A DNA stretch of 56,757 bases from the IMG/VR virus record IMGVR_UViG_3300024348_000043, positions 1 through 56,757 of that record; one strand, written 5' to 3'. The DNA comes from a virus. Below are positions 16,867 to 23,888 of this stretch, in pieces (within the stretch, counting starts at the first letter, position 1; each line of letters starts with the position of its first letter). The position numbers were made by a program, and so were the translations under genes. Below the pieces are notes generated by a model, which was not told the DNA's origin, did no database searches, and worked only from the letters and a program-made list of their open reading frames with translations.

Positions 16867-18396
16867 ATGGCTACAGATCCTAAACTTATTTCCTCTTTAT
16901 TAGACTTATCTAGAAACGTAGATAAGCTTTCCGGTGACATTAAAAAGAACACCGCCACAACATCTGATTTGGTTGAGGTACAGGAAAAAAGCGCGGAGGG
17001 GACTAAGGATCTCGGTAAAGTTGCTGACAGTATAAAAGGTTTGGACCTTAAGAGTCTAAAAGGTGAATTCTCTCAGCTCACTAAGAGTATAGGTGGATTG
17101 GATTTTAAAAGTCTCTCTGGCGATCTTAAAGCACTCGATTTCAAGAGTTTATCCAAGGATCTTAAATCATTAGATTTTAAGGGACTAACTCAGGGACTGA
17201 AAGGACTAGACTTTAAGGGTATTGGTGATATGGCCAAAGGACTGGATATAAAGAGTCTTGCTGGTGGATTAAAAGAAGGCGGGGGTATAAAGGACGTTGT
17301 CTCTGGATCTCTTGGAGGTTTATTAAAGGGTGGTAAGGGGCTTTTAGGAGCATTCGAGAAAGGTGGACCTGTTAACCAAACCGGACAGTACCTTGTCGGT
17401 GAAAAGGGACCGGAGATTGTTAAGTTACAACAGGGATCTGCTGTTATATCTAATGATATATTAAAAGCAAGACAAGATATTCTAAAAAAGCTAGGACCTG
17501 ATGCTCCGAGCGAAAAGGAAATAGCCAATAAAAGAAGGGAACTTATTTTATCTGATCCTTTGTACTATGACGGAGAATCTGGATGGTTAGAGGAGGATAT
17601 TAATTCATATCTGGAAGGACTACAGGGGAAAGTAACATCAGAATTTACTCAAGATGATCTAAAGAAACTAAGTAAACCGGTAAATAATAAAGCTGAAGAG
17701 GTTGTAAACCCACCCGCTCTTACAAATAAGAAGGAAAAAAAATCGGAAGAAAAGGAAGCTAAGCTAAAAGAAAAGAAAGAGGGTCTATTCTCAAGAATAT
17801 TTGGGAAGAAGAAAGATAAGGAAAATGAGGGCAAAGCTGAGGGAGATGAAAACAAATCCAAGCTGGGAGCTGATATCTTTGCTAAGGGAAAAGATCTTCT
17901 TAAGGATGTTGACAAAACAAAACTACTATCATCAGGATCCGATCTTCTGAAAGGAGCTGGTGGGATGCTTGGTGATAAGCTTGGCGGAAAACTAGGTGCT
18001 GCTGGCGATATACTTGGTAAGGGATCTGATCTAAGCAAACAGGTAAAGCTTCCATCATTAGCTAAAAAGACACCGGAACTTAAGACCCCTGAACTCAAAA
18101 CAGATATTAAGAAGTTATCTACACCTCCAGCACCTAAAGCCCAACCGAAGCCTGCTGCAGCAAAAGAGGAAGTTAGTGAGGGAAAAAAATCTCCAACCGA
18201 AGCGGTAAGCACGGAAAGCAAGACTGAATCTAAAGCAACCGAAACTAAATCGGAAAAAAATGGAGATGCTGGGATCACTTCTAATGATATACAGGAGATG
18301 AAAGCTGCTCTTGTTAGGATAGCATCTCTACTCGAAGGTCCATTGAACGTTTCCCCTATGTCGAGTCCATATAGACCCGATTCAAGAAGAGTTTAA
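16867..18396 (+). CDS. tape-measure-like protein with 12-residue repeats
   Basis: 509 residues. Residues 58-136 contain one degenerate and five tight 12-residue repeats of the form GLDFKSLSGDLK, likely amphipathic. Residues 164-197 carry the motif KGGPVNQTGQYLVGEKGPEIV, a segment common near the end of phage tape-measure proteins. The rest is Lys/Glu/Ala-rich and low-complexity, with a second Gly-rich block near 360-390. The position after tube and chaperone-like genes fits a tape measure or the T4 gp29 hub. If so, the length predicts a fairly short tail. No transmembrane helix is obvious. Confidence 0.55.
   Translation: MATDPKLISSLLDLSRNVDKLSGDIKKNTATTSDLVEVQEKSAEGTKDLGKVADSIKGLDLKSLKGEFSQLTKSIGGLDFKSLSGDLKALDFKSLSKDLKSLDFKGLTQGLKGLDFKGIGDMAKGLDIKSLAGGLKEGGGIKDVVSGSLGGLLKGGKGLLGAFEKGGPVNQTGQYLVGEKGPEIVKLQQGSAVISNDILKARQDILKKLGPDAPSEKEIANKRRELILSDPLYYDGESGWLEEDINSYLEGLQGKVTSEFTQDDLKKLSKPVNNKAEEVVNPPALTNKKEKKSEEKEAKLKEKKEGLFSRIFGKKKDKENEGKAEGDENKSKLGADIFAKGKDLLKDVDKTKLLSSGSDLLKGAGGMLGDKLGGKLGAAGDILGKGSDLSKQVKLPSLAKKTPELKTPELKTDIKKLSTPPAPKAQPKPAAAKEEVSEGKKSPTEAVSTESKTESKATETKSEKNGDAGITSNDIQEMKAALVRIASLLEGPLNVSPMSSPYRPDSRRV
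17038..17274 (+). repeat. in-frame 36-bp repeats coding LDFKSL units
   Basis: Six consecutive copies code for LDFKSL-type dodecapeptides inside the tape-measure-like gene. The first is 57 bp and the others 36 bp each. The DNA copies have diverged at third positions, so the array is not a recent expansion. Confidence 0.75.
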
Positions 18397-18436
18397 AAAA
18401 TACCGTTAAATATTTTTTTATTCCGAGATTTTATGT

Positions 18437-18444
18437 TACATTTG
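18437..18444 (+). promoter_or_regulatory. Bacteroidetes-type promoter, -7 box TACATTTG
   Basis: The -7 element TAnnTTTG is matched exactly, with a T-run and an ATTCCGAGAT segment upstream that recurs before three other DNA-metabolism genes. It lies 28 nt before the dCMP deaminase ATG. Confidence 0.6.
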
Positions 18445-18472
18445 TGAAAATCAAATTGGAATAGACTCTCAG

Positions 18473-19039
18473 ATGCAATTACTATACAAAATCAAAGATA
18501 AAACATACGACGATACATCTTTTATAACATGGGATTTTTTAAACCTACCCATGTGGAGAATTAAAAAAAATAACGATGACAAGTATGATGTATCCTCTAT
18601 GGAATTTCATCCTGAAGGCATCAAGGCTGATCCAAGAGACCTGATCTATTTAGAAATGGCATCAGTGTGGGCAAAGAACTCATACTGTAAAAGAATGCAG
18701 GTTGGGTGTTTGATCGTAAAGGATAAGTCAATTATATCTGACGGATATAATGGATCACCCACAGGATTTCCTAATATATGTGAAAAAGATGATGTCACTC
18801 TTCCCCAAGTGTTACATGCCGAGGCTAATGCAATTACAAAATTAGCCAAAAGTACTCAGGGATCTGACGGATCAACATTATACGTAACTCTTTCTCCTTG
18901 TTTTGAATGCTCCAAACTTATTATACAATCTGGAATAAAGAAGGTGGTTTTTTCTGACGTATATAGAAAACCCGAATCATTATCCTTCCTAGCCGAAGCT
19001 GGAATTGAAATTATAAAAATAGACAAACTAGTAAACTAA
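18473..19039 (+). CDS. cd: deoxycytidylate deaminase
   Basis: 188 residues, close to T4 Cd (193). Zinc site: H115 and catalytic E117 in HAEAN, C143 and C146 in SPCFEC. The substrate loop GYNGSPTGFPN is at 91-101. The enzyme converts dCMP to dUMP for thymidylate synthesis. About 50 extra N-terminal residues precede the deaminase core (start near residue 53). It has its own host-type promoter, suggesting early expression, and sits 15 nt before a sigma-factor gene. Confidence 0.92.
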   Translation: MQLLYKIKDKTYDDTSFITWDFLNLPMWRIKKNNDDKYDVSSMEFHPEGIKADPRDLIYLEMASVWAKNSYCKRMQVGCLIVKDKSIISDGYNGSPTGFPNICEKDDVTLPQVLHAEANAITKLAKSTQGSDGSTLYVTLSPCFECSKLIIQSGIKKVVFSDVYRKPESLSFLAEAGIEIIKIDKLVN

Positions 19040-19054
19040 ATCCAAATTTAACAT

Positions 19055-19663
19055 ATGCAACAAAAAGAGAAGAATATCCAGAAGCTAGCAGAAGATTTCA
19101 TTACAGCAAAGAACGATAAAAATTTTAAGGTATTATTTGAGAGACTCCGTCCCGGAATACTCAATCACTGCTATTTAATTTTGAAGGATCAAGAACTTGC
19201 CGAGGATGCTTTTCTTAACACGATGTCCAAGATCTGGTTAAAGATAGATCAATATAATAGCGAGAGAGGTAACTTTTCAACCTGGTGCTACAATATAGCA
19301 AGAAATGAATCATTATTATTAATGAAGTCAAGAAAAAGATATTATAGCCACACCGATTCCGAATTGGAATTTCTTTCGTCTAAGAATACGATTGGTGATA
19401 TCGGGGGTCAATACAATTTAGAGGATGATCCTACTTATGCTTTTTATAACGAGGGATCCAATCTTGACGAGGTCTATGAATCTGTTTTGGATGAGATTAG
19501 AGATCTTCCCGAATTATACCGTGATATTATGATAGATCGTGAGATTAATCATATGAAATACAAGGACATAGCGGAGAAGTATGGAATTAAGAAAAGATCG
19601 ATTGCTACTAGGATTAGAAGAGCAAGAGGTAAGATCAGAAAAAAAATAGACGGGAAACAATAG
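19055..19663 (+). CDS. ECF/sigma-70-like RNA polymerase sigma factor
   Basis: 202 residues. Region 2 spans about 20-95 (AEDAFLNTMSKIWLKIDQY and FSTWCYNIARNESLLLMKSRKR). Region 4 spans about 145-198 (LPELYRDIMIDREINHMKYKDIAEKYGIKKRSIATRIRRARGKIRKK) with a clear helix-turn-helix. This is the two-domain layout of ECF sigma factors. The linker is acidic. It is distinct from the gp55 homologue at 26688, so this phage carries two sigma-like proteins. It is co-transcribed with dCMP deaminase from a host-type promoter, consistent with an early-made factor for a later gene class. Confidence 0.85.
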   Translation: MQQKEKNIQKLAEDFITAKNDKNFKVLFERLRPGILNHCYLILKDQELAEDAFLNTMSKIWLKIDQYNSERGNFSTWCYNIARNESLLLMKSRKRYYSHTDSELEFLSSKNTIGDIGGQYNLEDDPTYAFYNEGSNLDEVYESVLDEIRDLPELYRDIMIDREINHMKYKDIAEKYGIKKRSIATRIRRARGKIRKKIDGKQ

Positions 19664-19695
19664 CCCGGAATTGGAGTATAAAAAAGTAAAGTCCT

Positions 19696-20139
19696 ATGTT
19701 TAGACTATTAAAAGTAATAAAAGAAATATCACTTTACCGTGAATATGTGGGAATTATAAAGAAAGAGGAAAAAGATTCACCTCTCTGGGCGAGAAGAAGA
19801 CTCAGAAGAGATTATCTAAACAGAATCTATACTGTGGTAAACCTGCCACCACAGGTTTTACTTTCTGCAGATTTACCTAGAGACGCTAGACCATCCTTTG
19901 TTATCAGTGATCTTAAACCAACAAACGAATATCTAAAATCCCTTAATCTTGAGGAGTTATTGACCATGTGGATAGAACCCGTTAAAAACACTGACGATGA
20001 AGCATATCTTGTGGTTTATCAATTTCTTTTTAGACACATTACTTGGTTATGGGTGCTTAGATTTATTGCAGAGATAACCGCAATTATCCTATTGATAGCT
20101 AAATGGGATTGGATATTAAAAGCTCTACATCTAGCATAA
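19696..20139 (+). CDS. C-terminally membrane-anchored protein, unknown function
   Basis: 147 residues. The first 110 are charged and soluble. The last 35 contain a hydrophobic helix (WVLRFIAEITAIILLIA) followed by a short tail, so it is probably a tail-anchored membrane protein. The stop TAA overlaps the start of the nuclease gene (TAATG at 20137-20141), indicating coupling. No family was recognised. Confidence 0.7.
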   Translation: MFRLLKVIKEISLYREYVGIIKKEEKDSPLWARRRLRRDYLNRIYTVVNLPPQVLLSADLPRDARPSFVISDLKPTNEYLKSLNLEELLTMWIEPVKNTDDEAYLVVYQFLFRHITWLWVLRFIAEITAIILLIAKWDWILKALHLA

Positions 20140-20957
20140 TGAGGGAAGAGGTACAAGTACTGAAGAATGAAATAGAGAGAAAGCTTGAATTTTTCACCAA
20201 CGATAATAAATTTAGCTTTCACGAGGAATCCCATGTTTATAGATACGACGGGATTAAATATGATTCAGTAACCACTTATCTTAAAAATTTCAAGGTTCCG
20301 TTTGATCGTGAATATTGGTCAAAAAGAAAGGCACAGGAAAGAGGAGTTGATGTTTCTCTTGTGTTAAATGAGTGGCAGCACAAAGCGGATGTCGCTAACG
20401 ATCTTGGAACTAGAGTACATAAATTCATTGAAGATTTCTGGAGCGGACTCAATCCTGATGTTCCCGAGCATAATCCGGAGGACGAGTATTCTAGGAGGGT
20501 TCATAAATTCTTGGACCTTTATGAGAGAAAGCTAAAAGTCTTTATCCCACTGAAATCCGAACTACGTATATTTTCAAGAAAATGGAGACTAGCAGGGACT
20601 ATAGATCAGCCTCTTCTTTTCTGGGACGAGAAAAGACAGAAGGTTTTTCTTATTATCGGAGACTGGAAAACAAATGGGGATTTTAAACATGACGACCATC
20701 CCAAGGGTAGATATAAAAAATTGCTTAGACCATTCCCGCATTTATGGGAAAATCAGCATAATGAGTATTCGATACAAATAAGTCTATATAGACTTATACT
20801 TGAAGATGAGGTTGGTATAGACACAGAAAGCGGATTTCTATGTCACATTGGACCAGACTCGGACCCTAAGATATATCCTGCAAAGGATCTCAGAGAACCT
20901 TTAAGAGCATATCTCGATCAAAATAGGAATAGTCTGGATATTTTTGAGCTTGAATAG
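20139..20957 (+). CDS. PD-(D/E)XK (RecB/Cas4-like) nuclease
   Basis: 272 residues from the ATG at 20139, chosen over an in-frame ATG at 20103 because it forms a TAATG overlap with the upstream stop. Catalytic pattern: an E/H-containing helix (VHKFIEDFW), then AGTIDQPLLF with the metal Asp, then the strand IIGDWKTNG with the D-x-K pair. A C-terminal helix QISLYRLILEDE is typical of RecB-like nucleases. It probably acts as a DNA exonuclease in recombination or host DNA breakdown. Confidence 0.8.
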   Translation: MREEVQVLKNEIERKLEFFTNDNKFSFHEESHVYRYDGIKYDSVTTYLKNFKVPFDREYWSKRKAQERGVDVSLVLNEWQHKADVANDLGTRVHKFIEDFWSGLNPDVPEHNPEDEYSRRVHKFLDLYERKLKVFIPLKSELRIFSRKWRLAGTIDQPLLFWDEKRQKVFLIIGDWKTNGDFKHDDHPKGRYKKLLRPFPHLWENQHNEYSIQISLYRLILEDEVGIDTESGFLCHIGPDSDPKIYPAKDLREPLRAYLDQNRNSLDIFELE

Positions 20958-21000
20958 AAACAAAAATCAACCACAATAGTAAAAATATAAAACAAAAAAT

Positions 21001-21540
21001 ATGGCATCAAGTAAAAAGCAAGCAGAACAAATTTCTATGGAAGTTGAATTACCAGGAGGATCCAATGAGATCGACTTTGGCACTTTGAATACTCAGGGTG
21101 ATTTAGGGATTGGATATGATCAGGAGAAAGTGGACGAGATTCAAGCGACCATCGACGCTAAAAAGGACGAAATCAGATCTAAGGTATACGCAGTATCTTG
21201 TAATGATGTACTTTTCACTCAATATGAAACATTTATGCAGGAAAAAGCTGAATGGAATTCTACTGAAGCTCTCGGTATCGTTGAAGTAAACAGACACATC
21301 AAGAAGATCAGAAAAGATGGAATAAAGGACAACGTTATTTATCTAGGGGCTTTACCTTTAGAGGCTACCCACTATTTCTTATCTAAATCTAAAGGGACCG
21401 GACTTAAAAGTGCGGAAGATTTCATTAAACTATTTAAAGCTTTCGATCAGGCTTTATCCGATGCTAAAGAGGATGCTGCCACAGTAAAGGAGCTAGAAAA
21501 ACAATTAGCTGCGGCTATGCAGGGGATTTCATTGGGATAA
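21001..21540 (+). CDS. unknown protein, possibly DNA-metabolism associated
   Basis: 179 residues, soluble. The N-terminus is acidic, residues 40-60 are helical, and the Ala/Glu-rich C-terminal helix ends in LEKQLAAAMQGISLG. The leader is very A-rich with no Shine-Dalgarno. It follows the nuclease gene and is closed by a strong terminator at 21555-21589. Codon use is even, suggesting good expression. I recognise no domain. Confidence 0.7.
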   Translation: MASSKKQAEQISMEVELPGGSNEIDFGTLNTQGDLGIGYDQEKVDEIQATIDAKKDEIRSKVYAVSCNDVLFTQYETFMQEKAEWNSTEALGIVEVNRHIKKIRKDGIKDNVIYLGALPLEATHYFLSKSKGTGLKSAEDFIKLFKAFDQALSDAKEDAATVKELEKQLAAAMQGISLG

Positions 21541-21554
21541 TCCCTATAAAACAC

Positions 21555-21589
21555 AAAAAAAGCCAGTTTTAATAAGCTGGCTTTTTTTG
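21555..21589 (+). terminator. rho-independent terminator
   Basis: AAAAAAAGCCAG pairs with CTGGCTTTTTTT (21555-21566 with 21577-21588) around a 10-nt loop. It ends the 18.4-21.5 kb unit. Confidence 0.9.
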
Positions 21590-21604
21590 TGCAAACCTTT
21601 TGGA

Positions 21605-21613
21605 GATATATAA
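21605..21613 (+). promoter_or_regulatory. late promoter motif GATATATAA
   Basis: It lies immediately downstream of the terminator and 20 nt before the ATG at 21634. It is a perfect match to the recurring late motif. Confidence 0.6.
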
Positions 21614-21633
21614 AAAAAATAAAAAAATTAGTT

Positions 21634-21936
21634 ATGAAAGTACTAGACAAAATTAAAGCTAACTTCCAAGTTATTGCACTTTGCTTATTATTGCTTATTT
21701 TCCTTAGACAATGTGGAGCAAATAGTGATATTAATAGATTATCAAAACAATCTAAGACACAGAGTGCCATTTTAGATTCTATTTGCACCAGGGAGGAACT
21801 TGGAATTCTCCTTGAAATTGAAGGGCTAAAGGCTGAAAAAAGAATGATCCAGTCAACTGACAGAAAGATCATGGACGTGAATCGCCAGAGTGAAATTGAT
21901 CTAGAGATCAAAAAATTGGAAAAAAATAAAAAATAA
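21634..21936 (+). CDS. small membrane-anchored coiled-coil protein
   Basis: 100 residues from ATG 21634. An upstream in-frame start at 21589 would lie in the terminator and promoter and is rejected. An N-terminal transmembrane helix (VIALCLLLLIFL) is followed by a polar coiled-coil region. The cysteine after the helix (LRQCG) does not fit a lipobox well. A single-pass protein of this size beside a multi-pass one could act in lysis (spanin-like), but nothing specific proves it. Confidence 0.6.
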   Translation: MKVLDKIKANFQVIALCLLLLIFLRQCGANSDINRLSKQSKTQSAILDSICTREELGILLEIEGLKAEKRMIQSTDRKIMDVNRQSEIDLEIKKLEKNKK

Positions 21937-21938
21937 AG

Positions 21939-22616
21939 ATGAGTAAAAAATCAGTTAGTTACTTTATTATAGGCACATTCGTGAGCCTGTACTTAATGGT
22001 TTCTGTGATTTCCACTATTCACGTTATAGACTTTTTCAAATTATCCAATCCCACTTGGTTGGCTGTTAGCTTAGCCATTGCATTTGAGGTTGGTGCTGCT
22101 GCTTCGTTAGCATCACTAATCTCGCTTGATAAAATGAACAAGGGGATGGTGTGGGGTCTTTTTATAATATTAACTCTTATGCAAGCAATGGGTAATACCT
22201 ATTATGCATATACGCACTTGCAGAACTTTCAGGGATGGATTGAACTGTTCGGATTGGTTGAAGAGGAGCTAATATACCAGAAGAGAATATTGTCGATTAT
22301 AAGCGGTGCAGTTTTACCTGTGGTTGCGCTAGGATTTATCAAATCCCTGGTTGACTATATAAAGCCTGAGGATGATAAGAATGTGACCATGGAGGAAATT
22401 CTAGTCACCGAATCACAAGTTTCCGAAGTGGTTCATGAGGAGATAGCTCAGGAATTGGTGGTTGAAGATGCCACATCTTCTGAACCAGATGAGATTGTTT
22501 TGGATTTGGCAACTTCCGAAAATTCAGATTCTTTCGATGATGGTTATAACGAGAGTACTATTACAACAGCTAATACGAATAGAATTCCTATTATGGTTGA
22601 TCCAACTAAATTATAA
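21939..22616 (+). CDS. multi-pass membrane protein, unknown function
   Basis: 225 residues with about four hydrophobic helices in the first 140 residues (YFIIGTFVSLYLMVSVI, WLAVSLAIAFEVGAAASLA, GMVWGLFIILTLMQAMG, ILSIISGAVLPVVALGF). A very acidic cytoplasmic-type tail of about 75 residues follows. It starts 2 nt after the small membrane protein, so the two are probably coexpressed late. Lysis or membrane remodelling is possible; no family was recognised. Confidence 0.7.
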   Translation: MSKKSVSYFIIGTFVSLYLMVSVISTIHVIDFFKLSNPTWLAVSLAIAFEVGAAASLASLISLDKMNKGMVWGLFIILTLMQAMGNTYYAYTHLQNFQGWIELFGLVEEELIYQKRILSIISGAVLPVVALGFIKSLVDYIKPEDDKNVTMEEILVTESQVSEVVHEEIAQELVVEDATSSEPDEIVLDLATSENSDSFDDGYNESTITTANTNRIPIMVDPTKL

Positions 22617-22631
22617 AAATAAAACACATAA

Positions 22632-23306
22632 GTGGCAGATTCTGAAATATTAAACACCGATAATTTTGACGGAGGCAGCTCGCTACAAACTGGCGAAACC
22701 CTTGTAGTTGGTGGTAGCGCTGGGTTTGCTATAACACCATCGGGATCCACTGCTGGATTCAAAATAGAATACCTCAATATAGCAAGACAACTGGATGAGC
22801 TGGAGATAATAGAAGCTACATTCCAAAGATTCAACGATCCCAATGAAATTGAATTTATAAAGGAATCTTTTGATGTTGTACACCAATCTAAGACACTTGA
22901 TACGTTAAATGTGGTGGACTTTTTCCACCCTCTTCAAAGTTTTTCAAATTACCAAAAACAGACCTTTGTTATATTACCAAGAACATCTGCTAATTTAGAC
23001 CCATCCTCATTTACTAGCACTAATGGGGAGGTTTCGATGCTGATAGCTAGAGCCAATTATTTGCCAGGAACCCCTAGGGAAGAAAAGGTTATCTTCTGGG
23101 ATTATAAAGGATCACAAAGAAATATAATGGGCGAGGTCATGATATTGACTGGAGCTATAAAGGAAGATATCCCCTGGAAAGGATGGGACGTTGATCCGTT
23201 TTCAACATATGGGCACACGGGTCCAGCCAATAGCGCTAATGGTGGATTTATTTTTACCAACCCAACCGACTCTGAGGTCCAATTAACAGTAATAACAGCA
23301 AATTAA
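22632..23306 (+). CDS. beta-rich virion-type protein, paralogue A
   Basis: 224 residues beginning at GTG 22632. The C-terminal half matches the next gene in order and spacing: a VSMLIARANY strand, FWDYKGSQRNIMGEVMILTGAI, a Trp-rich turn (WKGWD), then NGGFIFTNPTDSEVQLTVI. The all-beta pattern suggests a jelly-roll-like decoration or fibre module. The first 75 residues are unique. It begins 15 nt after the membrane protein gene. Confidence 0.65.
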   Translation: MADSEILNTDNFDGGSSLQTGETLVVGGSAGFAITPSGSTAGFKIEYLNIARQLDELEIIEATFQRFNDPNEIEFIKESFDVVHQSKTLDTLNVVDFFHPLQSFSNYQKQTFVILPRTSANLDPSSFTSTNGEVSMLIARANYLPGTPREEKVIFWDYKGSQRNIMGEVMILTGAIKEDIPWKGWDVDPFSTYGHTGPANSANGGFIFTNPTDSEVQLTVITAN

Positions 23307-23307
23307 G

Positions 23308-23805
23308 ATGGCAACTCAACCAATAACATGTCCGTATGATGTACTGGAAGGATTTAGATTCTATCGAGGTAATTTAGTGCTCGATAACGGTAACACATCA
23401 AATCCTCCGAAATATCTTTCGATGAAGGACCTTAATATAGAGGTGGATAAGTTTTCAAGAAGCAGAGTTACGTTGAAGCCCGGTGCATACTCACTTTTGA
23501 GTCAGACTGACATTGGAGATCAATATGGCTACGTTTCTTTCATAGCGGTTAAAGCCATTTATCCAAGTTCCACTTTGGAGTCTAGAAAGTATATAAACTG
23601 GACATACCAGGGAAATACCAATTATATGGGTGAACTTATGGTTCTTTCTGGACAGAGAATATCCTCATCCGATTCGGAATTTGAAGGATGGAATTTATCA
23701 AAACCTGGAACATTAGCAAGTGATAGCGTGGGCAATGGCGGTATAGTTTTTCATAACCCCAGCACGGAAATCACGGTTAAGTTGGAAATATTAGTGTGTG
23801 AATGA
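23308..23805 (+). CDS. beta-rich virion-type protein, paralogue B
   Basis: 165 residues, starting 1 nt after paralogue A stops. Shared blocks are VSFIAVKAIYP, NWTYQGNTNYMGELMVLSG, FEGWNL and NGGIVFHNPSTEITVKLEIL. It lacks the unique N-terminus of A. The two may form a hetero-oligomeric surface or fibre structure. The fold and role are inferred only from the alternating hydrophobic pattern. Confidence 0.65.
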   Translation: MATQPITCPYDVLEGFRFYRGNLVLDNGNTSNPPKYLSMKDLNIEVDKFSRSRVTLKPGAYSLLSQTDIGDQYGYVSFIAVKAIYPSSTLESRKYINWTYQGNTNYMGELMVLSGQRISSSDSEFEGWNLSKPGTLASDSVGNGGIVFHNPSTEITVKLEILVCE

Positions 23806-23858
23806 TAAAATGCTGTAATTACATTAAATATATAGTAAAAGTTTCTCGTCCTTAGTTG

Positions 23859-23867
23859 GATATATAA
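23859..23867 (+). promoter_or_regulatory. late promoter motif GATATATAA
   Basis: It lies 21 nt before the ATG at 23889. A second, weaker copy (AAATATATAG) is at 23827-23836. Confidence 0.6.
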
Positions 23868-23888
23868 TCAGTAAAAAAAAAGTAAACC

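Noticed and set aside
17649-18278. Long reverse-strand open frame opposite the tape-measure-like gene
   Set aside because: Its Ser/Pro/Phe-rich product is the typical antisense image of Lys/Glu/Gly-rich coding sequence, and it has no promoter or neighbour on that strand.
20103-20138. Start of the nuclease at 20103
   Set aside because: The TAATG junction at 20137-20141 is the coupling used elsewhere, and the extra 12 residues overlap the upstream gene's membrane helix codons.
21589-21633. ORF start at 21589 for the small membrane protein
   Set aside because: It lies within terminator T-run and the GATATATAA promoter; the ATG at 21634 has the normal leader spacing.
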